DNA of 64,000 nt from Adiantum capillus-veneris (GCA_014529385.2 CM043958.1:142284734-142348733); one strand, 5' to 3'. Positions 31,402-48,280 are shown, numbered from the stretch's first letter. Program-made: numbers and translations. Notes: generated by a model from the letters alone, not told the origin.

Positions 31402-32019
31402 CTAGGCCTCACCATCCCTTTGTCTACCAATTCTTGTACTTGCCTCATGATCTCCTCTTGTTGAGCTTGGGAAACTCAATAAGGAGGCTTGTTTAGGCGG
31501 TGAGCTTCCTAGTAGGAGCTCAATTCGATGGTAATCATCCCCTTGTTTTGGAGGTAAGTCCATAGGGATATCATCAATGAAAACATCTTGGAATCCTTTT
31601 AGAAAAGTAGACAAGTCTAACTCTTCTCGATTCCTACCATTTTCATTTGATAAACCATTAGCATCATTAGTGGATTCTTTGACAAAAATTGTGTACGCAA
31701 AAATCAAGCTTTTCATTGACTTATCAAAAGTTGGTGACTTTACAAGTGGTATAGTAAGACCAGACTCATTAGCATCTTTATACATGTTCTTTCCCCTGTA
31801 GCTGAAGTAGATTCTCCTTTTAGGGAACTTCATGTTGGCAGCCATGCGATCAAACCATGGCGCCCCTAGGATAGCATCCTCATGTTGGAGAGGAGAGATG
31901 AAAAAGTCTTCTTTTTTGGCATAGCTTTGGACATGAAGCCTCAACTTCCCAATCAAGGGAGTAACAGAGGATTGTTGTCCCTCGAAAACCATGTTAGCCG
32001 TTACAATATCTCCCATCAC
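31402..32019 (-). pseudogene. pol: Protease C-terminal region and RT approach (element D)
   Basis: It reads QQSSVTPLIGKLRLHVQSY, FFISPLQHEDAILGAPWFDRM (A-I-L-G, the C-terminal retropepsin motif) and FLKGFQDVFIDDIPMDLPPKQ (the RT entry motif). It overlaps the gag-protease frame at 32016. Element E holds the same segment up to SPLQHE, where element B interrupts it. Confidence 0.8.
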
Positions 32020-33601
32020 AAAAGCTTGAGAATGCCCAACTTGGTGGCCAACTCCATTGATATGAAGTTGTGAGTAGAGCGAGGGTCAAACAAGATGAAG
32101 GAATCATGCTCCCTTACCTTTTCCCAAGAATAGGAGAGAGATGATCCTTTGCAATGAGCATCCTCTATTGGAGCTTCAATGATGGAAGTTCTAGGAGTCT
32201 CAATGCGAGCATTTTTCTTGGGGCAAGAAGGATAGCCATGTCCTTGCTGCTCACACTTAAAACACATATGGTCCTTGCAAAAAGCTTCAAGCTCTTCATG
32301 AGAGATTTTGTTTTTACCTTTGTAATCTCCCTTCTCCTCGGACCTATTGTTGTTGTATTTGTTGTTGTAGGAAGTGCCTTGGGAAGAATTTTGGGCATTG
32401 GTTTTCCCCTTTGCATCATTTTTGTCTTTGTTTTCCATGGGTTTGACATTCCGTCTAGCTCCTTGTTGGAAATTGATGCGGGAAGCAACCATGGTGTGGT
32501 GGATTACTTTGGTGATAGAACCAGGCAGTTGGTAGTTGACATACTCGGCCATTTCTTCAGGTAATCCCACGTAAAATTGCTGCTTTTTCTTGACAAAGTC
32601 TATCTTTTGGAAGACAGTAGCCTTGAGATGTAAATCCCAAAAATTGTCCACATATTTGTGAATAGACTCATATGAGAGAAGCTTCAACCTATGCCATATT
32701 CGGTAAGTACTTTGTCCTTTGTATTGCTTGCAAGGAATTGCTTCATGATCAAAACTCGTAGAGTTTTCCATGTCTTTGGGGCTTCACCGTTGCCATGAAG
32801 TCTAGCCCACCATTGATGAGCTGATTTTTGGAAGTGCATAGCTACATGGTGTATCTTGGAGGACTCCATGAAGTCCTCGTCTCCAAAAGCAGCATCAAAT
32901 TGCTCGAAAAAGCCCAATATTTTGTTGGTGGCACCAAAGGTGACATCATAGGTGAGAAAGGAGATACTCTTTCCTCCCTCTTTGAACTTCTTGAGCTTTT
33001 GTGATCTCTGCCAAGGAGGGTATGATTTTTGATGTCCTCCCCTCTTGTATTTTCTAGGAGAATAGCCATAGCTCTTGTCGGGAGAGGAGGATGGTGAAGA
33101 AGAAGGAGAAGAAGGTGACCTCTTTCTTGACCATTTCTTCCTTTATTTCCTCTCTTCACTTTCAAAGTGACAAGGAGAAGGACTATGTGTTCACGATTTC
33201 CTCATGGGAGGAGTTGATGATCGTCTAGACCGCCATCTTCGTGGAGCCACATCTTCAGTGGAACTTAGGGAGTCATTGTTTTCTTGTTATTTGGATTCCT
33301 CTTCTTGTATGGGAGAGAGTCTTGTTTTGGGAGTCTCATCAAGAGGCCTCCTAAGCTCTCTCTCCTCTTGGAGCGGAAGGGAAATCCCATAAGCACGAAG
33401 TTGTTGAGTAACTTTGGCTTGCAAAGTAGGGTTGCCCATAGCTTGATGCAACCTAGTAACAAGATAATTGATAAACATGGGGGCATCATCATTAGCACCT
33501 TCATGTGAAAAATCAAAGTTATCAATGTTCATTCTACTCTGTTGGTTATTGTTAGGCATGTTAATTATACTTATGTGTTTACTTAGTGTATTCTTTGGCA
33601 A
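32016..33601 (-). pseudogene. gag: gag, nucleocapsid and protease start (element D)
   Basis: The N-terminal part of gag is in shifted frames (33265-33601, 32684-33165). The capsid includes MEDWDFF-like blocks and HHVAMHFQKSAHQWWARLHG. The zinc knuckle is CFKCEQQGHGYPSC. The protease start is FILFDPRSTHNFISMELA, where D-P-R replaces D-S/T-G, so the active site is damaged. Several stops. Confidence 0.75.
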
Positions 33602-33756
33602 TTCAAAACCTTAGTTGCTACTCCTCTTAGCCTTTGAAACTAAGCACTTAAGTATCTACACCCATGACTTGAATTGGTTAATTATAGAGAGTAGTGGGTT
33701 GGGTCTAACATAGCAGAATTGCCAAGGGATAGCGCCTTTTGAACTTCTTATGGATC

Positions 33757-33907
33757 AATGATGGTAAAGCCATAGGAAAGTCTAAAAAGACCCCATTATT
33801 AATACCAATGATGGTAAAGCCATAGGAAAGTCTAAAAAGACCCCATTCTTATGGCTCAATGATGGTAAAGCCATAGGAAAGTCTAAAAAGACCCCATTAT
33901 TAATACC
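33757..33907. repeat. Tandem repeat, about 50 bp x 3, in the leader of D
   Basis: Units starting near 33757, 33807 and 33858, each beginning AATGATGGTAAAGCC and ending ACCCCATT. Near-identical copies suggest recent replication slippage. Confidence 0.85.
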
Positions 33908-34061
33908 AAAGCTCTCGAGGTGTGCACCATATCCCACATAGTGGGCTCAATAAAACCGATAATAGATCCCAGTCCCACTTATCCTAATATAACTAACAAA
34001 ATCAACCATTAATAGGTTACTTAAGGACCTCTCTTCTTAAGCAAGAAAACATAAACCAAAT

Positions 34062-34074
34062 GCTCTGATGCCAA
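34062..34074 (-). other. Primer-binding site of element D
   Basis: On the minus strand TTGGCATCAGAGC, one mismatch from the tRNA-Met type, directly at the LTR end (TG at 34075). Confidence 0.75.
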
Positions 34075-35676
34075 TGTAATGGAAATGGCCTATACACTTT
34101 GAGAATAGCGGAATGAAGAGAATTAGAGTGAGCATTTTTGTGAGATTACGTTGAGAACATAGAGGGTGAACTTAATTGATGGTAGTAACATGAACATAGT
34201 ACTTAAGTAACTTCGCATGAAGAATACTTTTGAAAGAGAGAGAGAGAGTATTAGGGAACATGACAATAGTTGAGGACTAGATTTATTTGGAACCGCTCCC
34301 CCCTCCAAAAGGAGTTTGTATTATAGATTCTCCCATCAAGAGAGACTTGTCACAATATAATCAATCTTGGTGTTCCTTGTGACCTTGGTGATGCTATGAA
34401 GATGGAAAGCTTCATTCATCACATGCATAGCATAAAATTTGCAAAAAAATATTAACTATACCAAGCCTCAGTCCCAAGGCCTCAAACACCTTCAAAGGTG
34501 GAGAGAGCTAGCGGGGAATGAGGGTAAGGAAGAGAAAGAAGAATCATCCATGGGAGAAATAAATAGTTCCTCACTTATCATCACTCTTCTTGCTTAGCAT
34601 AGCATAATAGCATAGTAATGAAAACGAAAAAGATGGCAAGCTTAAGCATTGAAGCATGGCTCTTGGTTGGATTTGCATTCCATAACCAAGAGTGTTGGTG
34701 TAGGCTCTCCACTTATCAACAAGCTTGGAGAAGGAGATGGAGCTCTTGCACTTTGCACTCCACACAATGAGAGAATGTGTGTGTGTGTGTGGGAGAGTAT
34801 ACCCCCCTCTCATGCTTGGTCCACCCCTCTCTCTCTCTCTCTCTCTCTCTCGTATTATTAATTATTTCATTTGGACATGTGTCCTCTTTTTCGTCTTTGA
34901 GAGAAAGAAATTAATTATTTATTTTTATGTATCTAAATTCTCATTGGACCCCTTTAAAACCTATCCAATAGCATTCAAGCATATCATGAGGATCACATGT
35001 GGAGGATTATTTGAACATGTGTCTTTTATGCTTATTAAGTCATTTGGTTTGAATTGAATACTTCAAGCACTTAGTCAATCAAGCATGAAAACGTTGATGC
35101 CTCTTGAGAGATTATCTTTGAATTGAGCACTTCAAGAACCTTAGTGTAGTTTCTTATTTTTTCCATGTGTAGTAGGCCTTAAACTATAACCTCATGAAAG
35201 GATTTTACAAAATGAGTGGATCTACTATGATTTTGGAGGTTTTTTTCAAAACCCTGAAAGGACACTTTTATGTTCTGTTAGGTTACCAACCTAGTGTTAA
35301 GAATGTGGGAAGAACCTCAAGCTTTTTCACAAGGTTCCCACTAACACTTAGTAAGCTGACAAGCACATCATGCTTGGGTAGGATTCCCACCTCAAGGTCA
35401 GCCGTAGCTTGCCTAAGATCAAAGGAGTTTTTAACACTAGCTTTTGGAGGTCTTTAATGAAGATAACCCTAAGGTCTTTAAGCTCAATTAAGTAGAATTT
35501 CTCTTTAACTGAGACCATCTCTCATTTGGACCCGTTTAACCTTGGCCCCGTGTTGAGACAGATCCCTAAGCACATGTCTCTATTCTAATCCTTGTTCCTG
35601 TTTATTCTCCCACATTAAATGATCATTTTAATATGATAAAATCATTTGGGTTGGTTAGATATTAGATTTTATGACA
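34075..35676 (-). repeat. Element D 5' LTR, with a 0.5-kb insertion
   Basis: Begins TGTAATGGAAATGG and ends TTTATGACA. Compared with the 3' LTR it contains about 500 extra bases (about 35015-35513) between GAACATG and ACCATCTC. It has a (CT)n tract at 34821-34851. Confidence 0.7.
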
Positions 35677-37900
35677 GTCGCAACATTTGATGTCGATGGA
35701 TGTGCACACTCTAGAGTGTAGGAATTTGTGAAGCTACCGCCATAGCATTCTCCTTCCTCCCTCCTCTGCTAGTACTATGCCTACATCTTAACCTATCGTG
35801 ATATTGCTTTGGGAATTATCCACGGTGGTGCAACCAAAGTAGGTATGTGCAGGGAAGTGATTTATGCCAATCAAAGGGTTCTAGAAGATTCAAGACAAAG
35901 GGCTAAGGAAAGTGTGGAAGACCTGGGCAAGCAAGTGCTAGTGTAAATTTATGCTTGATGTGGATTTTTAGGTCAAAAAGTCTCCAAAATGGTTCAAATG
36001 GGATGATAGGTAAAGATGCCCAAAGTACAAGTCAGTGATCTAGAATGTGTCTTCAAAGTCTTGTGCAAGCCGGTCCAAACGGATCGTCAAACGGAGCCTC
36101 GATGTGAAAGATGTTTAAGTTTGAAGCTAGAAGGTTTTGCAAAACCCTGACGGACAGGGCAGTTGGGGACATATTGCTAGAGCACGTTTGGAGTGATAGA
36201 CGTGTAGTGCTTGAGTTACGGAGCATGCTTGTCTTTTGGTATCGTAGGTCAGAGCTCTACAAATAAAGTTACGGTCAATGAAAATTTGCCGGGTGTGGGG
36301 TCCAAGTGGTGCCAAGGTGGCAATTCAAAAGGGGCAAATCCGGGAGCAGTTAGAGTCTAGACAGATGGTGAGTTCAAAGAATCAAAGGGAGCTTCAAGGC
36401 TAGGCAAGGGTGGATAAAGAAGAATGCGGGACAAGAAGGTTCAAGGTAAGGCCATTCAAGGGGTAAAAAATCAAGATGGCTAGATGTCGCTCAAGTGGAG
36501 GGTTCCCAAGGTAAAAGAGAAAGAGGAAAAAAATGAATAAAAGAATAGAAATTAGGAAACACTAGGGGCACTAGAGACATCGTTAGTGCAACCATCTATC
36601 AAGCTAGTGCCCTCTCTCAAACACAAACAAAGAGGAGAAGATAATAGAGATCAAGCAAGACTGTGCAACCCCTTCCCAAAGCTGCCACAATGGAGTGCCC
36701 AAATGGACCAATCAGTTTCGAGATACCAAAAATGAGAGCATACCCCCTCATTTTTTAGCTATTTTTAGGGGTTCTTTGCCTTTTGTTTGTAGGGGAGCCA
36801 AGGTGAATGGGTGTTTTTTCCTAAGGGCCTTTTTGTGCAGAGGTGTGTGCTTGCCAAGCCCCAAGTGTGTGTTTTTCTTACACGGCAACCATGTGGGTGC
36901 ACCGTTTGATGTAAAAGAGTTGTACATGGTGTTTCGAGCAGTGGTGAATCTTCCATGGTGTTTCTCTCGTGTTGTTTCCCCTACCCCCCTTCTCTACTTC
37001 TGTTGCTTGTGTGTGTGGTGTCGGTGCGGATGTGTGTGACCCCCGGGACCCCTTTTTGTGTGAGGAATGGAAGTGAGAGTGCGGCTTCTCGTGTTGTGCG
37101 GCAGTGGTGTGTGGCTTGAAGCGAGCGGTGAAATGCATGGGTAGCTGAATGTGTGCGCGTTTGTGCATTGGTGTGTGTGCGGACGGTGACATGCTAGCGT
37201 ATGTCAAGAGTTTGGAAGGTGAACTCTAGTGGATTGGGGTGTTATGTATGGCCTGCGCTATAGTGCCGGGTGTGTTCCCCTATTCCCCCTCTCCAATGGT
37301 GGTCTTGGAAGCTTAAGTTTACCATTTGCCTTTATTTTGGAACTAAGTACATTTTTCTAGTTTATAAGTACATTCTAGCCATGAGAACTAGGTACATTTT
37401 CTAGTTTCTCATTCTCATATATCTATATAACCGTCTAATTGAGTTCCATATTCCACATTCCATTAGTTTTAGATTGACTTGAAGAGGATATATATCTTCA
37501 TGAAATTGAACCATATCTTTGTGATTATTTTAATAACTTGGATGTTTCCTATTACAAGGATGGTTGATGTCGAAAAAGTAATATCCTAAATCCCATTACT
37601 CCTGTGATACAAAAAAAAACATTTGTAAAAAATTCAAACTAAATTGTTTGATTTTTTGGCTAAAGAAAGCACATTCTGTATCATTTTGGTTGCAAAAGAT
37701 AAGTAAATTTTGTACAAATAGGGTTCTCATTATACTTGCAACCTATAGTAGCTAGGGTCAAAGTGAGAGAAGCTACCTAAAACAAGCATTTTTAGGGCAT
37801 GGCACTAAAGCCTTGCAAACCTTGTAAGGTCAAAGCAAAAGCTGGTGTTGAAGGGATATTGTTGACAAGGAGAGTGTGGAATTAGGAGCCGACGAGTGAC
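35677..37900. other. Unclassified repetitive-looking sequence
   Basis: No credible gene. Open frames near 36695-37207 are G/T-rich, have no recognisable domain and occur on both strands. The region 35940-36520 has the texture of decayed transposon sequence but no identifiable LTR ends. Confidence 0.5.
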
Positions 37901-37961
37901 ATGCATGTAAGGAAAGTGAGGCTATGGAGGATGCCAATGAGTGAAAACCATGGAATCATGG

Positions 37962-38034
<73 letters not shown>

Positions 38035-38188
38035 AGTCAACACAATAAAAAACCCTATGATAAATTTTGATTCAAAAAATCCTTAAAATATATAGAAGCT
38101 TTTAGCCATGCAAACTTCTAAAAGAAGTGGAGTTCATCTGCATGCTCCAAGAGGGTGTTCCCATGGATAGAGGGCTTGAAACCCAACA
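37900..38188 (-). repeat. Copia-type LTR (3' LTR of a minus-strand element), left end uncertain
   Basis: On the minus strand it starts TGTTGGGTTTCAAGCCC, has a TATA-like CTATATATTTTAAGG about 100 bases in, and a long (CT)n tract (37964-38036 as GA). A PPT-like AGGGGAG directly precedes it (38190-38199). The LTR-like segment at 58550 starts with the same 17 bases and is also followed by a TATA box and (CT)n. Confidence 0.55.
37964..38036. repeat. (GA)n microsatellite
   Basis: About 70 bp of near-pure GA, lying inside the copia-type LTR. Confidence 0.98.
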
Positions 38189-38199
38189 ATCTCCCCTCA

Positions 38200-41800
<3,601 letters not shown>

Positions 41801-41815
41801 GGACGGATACAACAT

Positions 41816-41817
<2 letters not shown>

Positions 41818-41860
<43 letters not shown>
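41818..41860. repeat. (GA)n microsatellite
   Basis: About 40 bp of GA ending GGGAGGG. Confidence 0.97.
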
Positions 41861-41865
<5 letters not shown>

Positions 41866-41949
41866 AGAGAGGACACTTTGAAGAGAAGAAAATGCTAAGG
41901 GAAAAATAAAGGAGAAGAGAATCACCTCTTTATATGGACACAAAAGATC

Positions 41950-42110
41950 TTTTTACTTTCCACCTTCATGTGTCTTTTGACTTTCCACCTTTGTTTGTCT
42001 TTTGACTTTCCACCTTTGTTTGTCTTTTGACTTTCCACCTTCATGTGCCTTTTGACTTTCCACCTTCATATGTCTTTTGACTTTCCACTTTCATCTGTCT
42101 TTTCATTTCC
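41950..42110. repeat. Minisatellite, about 25-bp unit, six copies
   Basis: Repeats of CTTTTGACTTTCCACCTT followed by a variable NCATGTGT-type end. Units differ by single bases. Confidence 0.9.
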
Positions 42111-43030
42111 TAAACTCACCCTTCACTTATGCCCCGAGGCATCCACTAGGAACTATGTAAGATAGCAAGTGCGAACAAAATAAGGGATTTATAATTAGGT
42201 TGATTTACAAAAAATGTCCTTACATATATGATTTTTTAATTGAGAAAATGAAAATTTTCATACATAAGGGCTAGTGTTTTTTACAAAAATGCATACATAA
42301 GGGTTACATATAATACTTGAAAATATATAAGGGATTATTTGAATACCTCTTGTTCACACATGCTATATGCAATTTTTACATAGTGGACTTCCCTAGACTT
42401 ATGCACTTAATATGTTTTGAAAGAATTTTTACTTTTTATAGATTTGGGAGACCTAATTGATGGTTATGCAAGCCATATTTATTGGTTTATGCCATATCCC
42501 ACAAACTAAGCATGTTGTAATTTTCATTTATCAAAGATTAGTTGTAGTCCATTTCTCAAGTTCTCCGTTCATCTCACATATTTGTATACAAATACCTCAT
42601 ATGGACACAATTAGGGAATTCATATATACACTTTCATTAATTTTTCATGGCAATGTTTTCTTTCAAAAAAGTTTGCACTGTAAATTTTTATAAATGGGCT
42701 TAAATTACAAGATGCTTGTGATTTTGAAGCCTTGAAAATTGCTTAGTTAATGGGTGTTGACAATAGATGCGTTACAAACCTTAAGTTTTGTCTTCATATC
42801 TATGCAAAATCTTCTTTTGATGAGAAATTATAATCAATTTATGAAATTTTTGTTAAAATTGTAGTAAAGTTTTATGATTATTTCTATCTTAAAACTTATC
42901 ATCATAATACTAATTTGGTGAACTCATGTCTTATGATCCATCAAATTTTTTTGAAGTGTTTAAGGTTTTGAAGTGCTATAGTGTTTTGAAGTGCTTGAGA
43001 TAGTGTTATATGTCTTTAACCTGATATTTT
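42111..43030. other. A+T-rich sequence, no gene seen
   Basis: Nothing identifiable. Confidence 0.5.
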
Positions 43031-43300
43031 GATAGTCCAACATGTGTGAGACCGTCGGTACGCTATGTAGTTGTATTTAAATAATTTTTGTTATAGTGTT
43101 TTGAAGTGCCATATGTCTTTAATGTGGTGTTTTGATAATGTAACATGTGTGAGACCATTGGTACGCTATGGAGTTGTATTTAAATTATTTTTTATATTGT
43201 TTTAAAGTGTTATTTTTTTAAAACTTTATATTTTGATAGTCCAACATGAGTGAGACCGTCGGTACACTATGCAATTGTATTTAAATTGTTTCTTTTATTG
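43030..43300. repeat. Tandem repeat, about 104 bp x 3
   Basis: Each copy contains GTGAGACC, GGTACRCTATG, and then TTGTATTTAAAT, starting near 43035, 43140 and 43242. Copies have diverged by about 10-15%. Confidence 0.8.
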
Positions 43301-43475
43301 TCTAGTGCAAACATGACACCTGAAGAAAGGAAAATTATTTTGCGGGATATTTGGAATTAGTGATTACATGCAATTTATTTGTTTGCAGATGATCGAATCC
43401 AACAAACAAATGAGAGTGACATATTTATTAAAGACTTCATTAGCACTATTTGGGAGAACATAGAGTGCAGACTGT

Positions 43476-44571
43476 GTGGAGAAGGCTAGTATGAGTTACC
43501 TATACCAATTGGGATCAGAGAATTGGCACCATAAAATCAGAACAGTTCTTGGTAGTATGAAGGTGTACTATACAGATTTGAAAAAAGACCTCCATCCCAC
43601 TTGCAATATGGCCAAAATAGAAATGTGGAATAAACAATGGGAGGAGCAGAATGTGAAGATGAATCTAGTAAAATTCCAAGATCAATCCACTTTGCCAAAT
43701 CAAATCAAGATGGTCCAAGATTTCTAGGGGGCCAATTAGATGCTACCGATATCGACACATTTATGCACACTACAATTACTGCCAAGTGCGCACATTTAAT
43801 AGGCATTACTCATGAAGCACTAGTTAAAGGTGCTAGGATTGGAGCAGACTCGTTTAGTGTCTACAAATTATATACTATTTAAAACATGTCATTATTTCTA
43901 GAGCATATCAATTATGTAGGAAAATGCTATAAGGGAGGGACATAAGAAAAGTTAGCTTCCAAACAGAGTAGGGCATCCAAACATTGCACCCCTCTATTGT
44001 AGATGCATCAGCTTTACTATGGAGGCCCCTTGGATCACATTCTTTTCTTACTATAATGGGGGCTCATTGGGACTCTTGATGTGCCAAGTTCCCTTCTCGC
44101 AAGGCATGTTTTGGTGCTTCATGCATCAGCTTAAGTATGGCTGAAAGAATTTTCCACCTGCAAATCAAAGATAGAAATTGCACATCTCAAAGAAATGATT
44201 GAGAAAATGCCAACTATTTTACATGCTACAATTGATGGTGTTGCGGCCACTCACTTTGCTGGCATATTGCACTGTGATTTGTATCCCTATAATGTAATGT
44301 TAGATTTTACATGTGCCAATGAACCTTGGATCAGTAAATCAATTAGGGTATGATGCTTAGAATCCCAACAAGTGGGTGTTGAACAATTTTGTACATAGTA
44401 CGGCTCAACCTTCATTTGCAATTTTTAAAGCAAAGGAAGCAGGAGAACGAGTTGCAAAAGCGGCTATGGATTGCTCCAAACACATATGATCCAAAGTGTT
44501 TAGATGCATACAAAAAAGCTAGCGATATACATGAATTAGGCTTCCTGTATGAGATGTTGATAGACCTCTAG
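43476..44571 (+). other. Unrecognised coding-like remnants
   Basis: Plus-strand open pieces (43476-43727, 43637-43882, 44389-44571) and the stretch around 44160-44350 have protein-like composition, for example EIAHLKEMIEKMPTILH and GVAATHFAGILHCDLYPYN. They are separated by stops. I do not recognise the family; this may be a decayed transposon or gene. Confidence 0.3.
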
Positions 44572-44714
44572 AGTGCAGCTAGAAAAGTATACTTCCTAGA
44601 TGAAGTGATCTATCACCTCTTCCAACCGCCGTTGGCCAAATGAGATATTTTGACAAAAAGGAATATTCCAACGAATTTGATGTGTACCATCCACAATCAC
44701 AAATAAAGATCTCA

Positions 44715-45976
44715 TCAGCATGCAAAGCTAGAATCCACCAAATATATGTGGACTAATGGCTTCTCCTCATATGTGGGCCTTACAAACTGAGCAAAATATA
44801 TTGTGGTGACAAAATTGAGAGAGGTGGGCATTGCAAGTATACCAACACATAGGAGTGATTCCAACGTGTAATAGTGTATGCAAAACCAAGCATCGATAGG
44901 AAATTTCAACATAATTGACATGCACATCCTCTACAAATCAAGCACTCTTTCTCTTTTGAAGATGAATTTCACAACTTGTCACACTGCATCAATTATTTTG
45001 GCAAACCATGTAGTTTCTTCACTAGTATACCAATCTTTTAGCACCAAGTTCAAATTGTGCGTATTGCAACCATTGGGGTAAATGTGTGGAAAGAACTGTT
45101 TGATTATGTTACCAGCATTTTTATAATTGTTTGCATTGTCCATGACTTGAGGGACGTGTTCAACATCGATTTCTTTAATTACATTAATCAAGATCTCAAT
45201 AATATATTTTCCACTATTAATAGCTTTTATGAACATCTCTCCTATTAGACAAACCAACATAACAGTGATCAGTGGTCTTCTATGAACATTTAACCAACCA
45301 TCACTAACAATTGTGCATCCTGAAAGAAATATATTCCCAAGAATTATTTTGAAAACATGCTCTTTTATTTCGGCATAAAATTTGTCCAAGAGATCATTCC
45401 GTATCATGTGATACGAAGGGACTGAAAATCTTGGACTGTACTCACCAAATTTTATTCCATGCATGTTTCCAATGATGGTTGTCAACCATGACTAATGCAC
45501 TCCCAATGAGAAAAAATGCGTTTGCAAGTGGATTTTGTGCCTCTTCTAGCATCTGTGTTTGAAAGCTTTGGTGCAATGATCTTTGTTGCATTTGCTCAAG
45601 CCCAACCTCATTGCACTTAAAAGTAGCACTTTCTGGTACTTTATCTCCTTGCGCATGTTGTTGTGTAGTGTTCATTGGCATCACCCTAGGATCATTATGT
45701 TGGTAGTTGGCTTTAGAAGCTTTTGACATATATCCATAACATAATTCTTGGCAATTGCAGGTGCCTGAAGATTATCGCATTTGCAAAAAATCTTTTTAAA
45801 GCTACCCAAAAAATGGTCCCTAATGCGTGGATCCCCTCCTGATTTTGTGGTGAAGCAAAATTTACATTGCCACTACTGATATCGATCGCATTGTTGTGAG
45901 CAAAGTCCCATTCTTTGCCAAGGGATTTTTTTTTCTTTCCTAACTTCGTACCACTTGTGCTAGCATTTTGGTCCAT
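44715..45976 (-). pseudogene. hAT-type transposase remnant (DUF659-like)
   Basis: The block 44979-45485 matches the DUF659 part of plant hAT proteins: SGCTIVSDGWLNVHRRPLIT, then VMLVCLIGEMFIKAINSG, HVPQVMDNANNYKNAG and PNGCNTHNLNLVLKD. Blocks 45442-45729 and 45713-45976 upstream hold a low-similarity N-terminal part. The piece at 44715-44927 continues downstream in a shifted frame (IFKRE, then HYYTLESLL). Stops and frameshifts mean no function. The terminal inverted repeats and 8-bp duplication of the transposon were not located. Confidence 0.65.
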
Positions 45977-47430
45977 TTCTTACATTAATAGATGAAGGCA
46001 TAAGAGCTTCGTGTTCAGTTAAGAAAATAATTCTCTACTTTTTAATATATATTACAGGTAAAAACTACATTTACTTATTGTGCAATTTGCAATGCACTCT
46101 CTATTTGAAATTATGCGTAATAAAAAACTATGAGTTTTGCAATGCAATTACACAATTGAGGATTACTTTTACGCACTCTGTGATTTACAAACAATAAGAC
46201 ACATTTAAAAACATCACATTGTCTATATGTAGTGGTTTAGTTTTTTTTTCTCAATTATTTTCACATGCAACATAGAATAATCAACCTAGACATTGGAACG
46301 ATGATAATCATTTGAAAAATACAAACAATAGTAGCAATATGTATGATATTTCAACCTCATGCACCAATAATCTTTTTCAATACACAATGCACTCTCTATC
46401 TAACATTATGCATCAAACAAAACTATGAAATCTTCAATACAATTGCACACTTGAGAACTATTGTTACCCAATCAAGGATTGTAGCCCCCTTATACATTCA
46501 ATTGAATATATAAAATCTATTATCAGCCAATTAAGGATTGTAGATCTCATATTTTGCAGCGAAGAACAATATACATCAATTAAAGCATATGATGGTGTGA
46601 AATTCAAGACTTCAATGATATTTACATACCTTGTATACTAGTACAGAGCATCCAGCTCTTGAATGATGACTCATTTTTAAAATATGCTCATCTTCTAAAA
46701 CCAATTGTAGCCCCTTTATGGACCAGTGGCTTCATTGCAATGAGCATGACTCTTAAGAGATTCCATTTTTTTGGCATCGTACCTTTGCCTTAGGTCAAGG
46801 ATTTTAGTTTTTTAAGAAGTGGTTACCAAATTAAGAATCATGCTTAGCCCAAAAATAGGATTTGTGACTCTATAATCTTAGGTCAACTCACAAGGAGAAA
46901 TAACTATACCCAACGCTAGGGTACACTCCCTAGGGATTTGCCTAGTCAAGATGCAAAGATAGTATATCTTTTACTATATGCAAAAGAGCCCGTTGGGATT
47001 TTTTATTTTGTCTATTGGCCCGCCGAGAAAATGAAAAATCCCGGTAGGCCCGCACGGAAAATAAAAAAGTCCTGCGGGTTTTCCAACACAAGTAATTTTT
47101 GCAAGTTATCAAGAGGGTTACATTAATATTTAAAGTCATCACGTGATTTTCATGTGTGATCTCACTGAATGGTATTAACGTGCTCACAAGTTTGTGATCA
47201 CGCGTTAATGAAATCCTTGAACCAAACACCAAAATTTAGCATAAGTACAAACAACGGGAAACTTCAATCAAGTTTAAATTGTCACTTAAATCAATTCAAA
47301 TACTATGATGTAAATGTCACTTAAACCAACTTCAATAATATAACCACAACTTCAACTTAGAGAAAATACCCTAAACTATCACGTACTTAAACCATGATAT
47401 GAAAGTTAAATTTTCTTTACATTAACAACA
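45977..47430. other. A+T-rich sequence, no gene seen
   Basis: No open frame with a recognisable domain and no clear repeat. The region near 46930-47060 has a local duplication of GGCCCGC-containing words only. Confidence 0.5.
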
Positions 47431-47739
47431 ACAACATGACAATTTGAACTCAAAAAGTAAGGCTTGTATTCATTCATGTTTTGGCCATAGACGAGAAGAA
47501 GGTATAAAATTCATGCCAACTGTGTGGGCTCTATTTATACATAACAATAAATCAAAGGCAAAAGGTTGGTTTTGGGAATTTTTGTACTTGCCTAGATCTA
47601 GTGTCTTATGCATTTCTTACAAAGGCTCTTTGCTCCAAATTAGCTGGCTCAGATATGAAATTAAGTATGCATTTCAAAACCAAACATAGAGAATATACAC
47701 CCGTGGCTTTAGAGAAGGGAGGAGAGTTGGTGGAGATGA

Positions 47740-48280
47740 CTCAAGGGCAGCCCAAGGGTAGTCTCGAATGTGATTGTTTTGACATGTTGAGAACAGGTTT
47801 TCTAGCTTTGAAAATGTCTTTGTAGTCAAAACAAGCTAGAAGTACCCCAATCTGTAATGCCGTAATAAAGAACTTTGTCAACAAAATGCAACATAATTTT
47901 GTGAGGGTGAAGTTCTTTGTGCAAAGAATCATGATGATGTAGATACTTCAAAGTTTGTAGAAGCACATTGTCAATGTGTAAAATGTTGCCTTGGAAACGC
48001 TCTATACTACCAGCTATCTGTAGAAACTCCTTAATGGAAAACTAGCTTCCATTGGAGTGACATGGTTGTATCTACTGCTCCACATGGCCGCCATTCCAAC
48101 ACTTGACAATAAGCATTGTCCATGGAGAGTGTCGCACAATGCCAAGTGGTATAATCATGCCTTAGTAGTAGATATTCAAAGTCGTGGATTTTTCCATGGC
48201 TTGCTGTGTTGCAGTTGGCCCATGTGGCTAGATCTTGAATACTTTAGCTACATGCACAAGATTTGTGAAAGAAAGTTGTA
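47740..48280 (-). pseudogene. Possible protein-kinase-like remnant
   Basis: On the minus strand, LKYLHHHDSLHKELHPHKIML followed by GITDWGTSSLF resembles the catalytic-loop and DFG region of plant receptor-like kinases (LKYLHH, then HRDIKPxNIL, then DFG). The key Arg-Asp pair and the DFG are altered, and stops follow. Similarity is weak and could be chance; treat as unproven. Confidence 0.25.

Larger units (their letters stand above)
27250..35676 (-). mobile_element. Element D: decayed Ty3/gypsy chromovirus
   Basis: Minus-strand gag (33601-32016), protease, RT, RNase H, integrase and chromo-type C-terminus (28786). The right LTR (34075-35676) has a tRNA-Met-like PBS. The left LTR ends at 28432 and the last 235 bp match the right LTR well, but further left similarity fades, so its start is approximate. 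Multiple stops and shifts show it is old. The E fragment at 48433-49053 belongs to the same family. Confidence 0.75.

Noticed and set aside
36695-37207. Open frames on both strands of a G/T-rich stretch
   Set aside because: No domain, codon bias or homologue I can name; composition alone explains the lack of stops.
47444-47825. Plus-strand ORFs as a host gene
   Set aside because: Short, no domain, and they overlap the weak minus-strand kinase-like text; neither is convincing.
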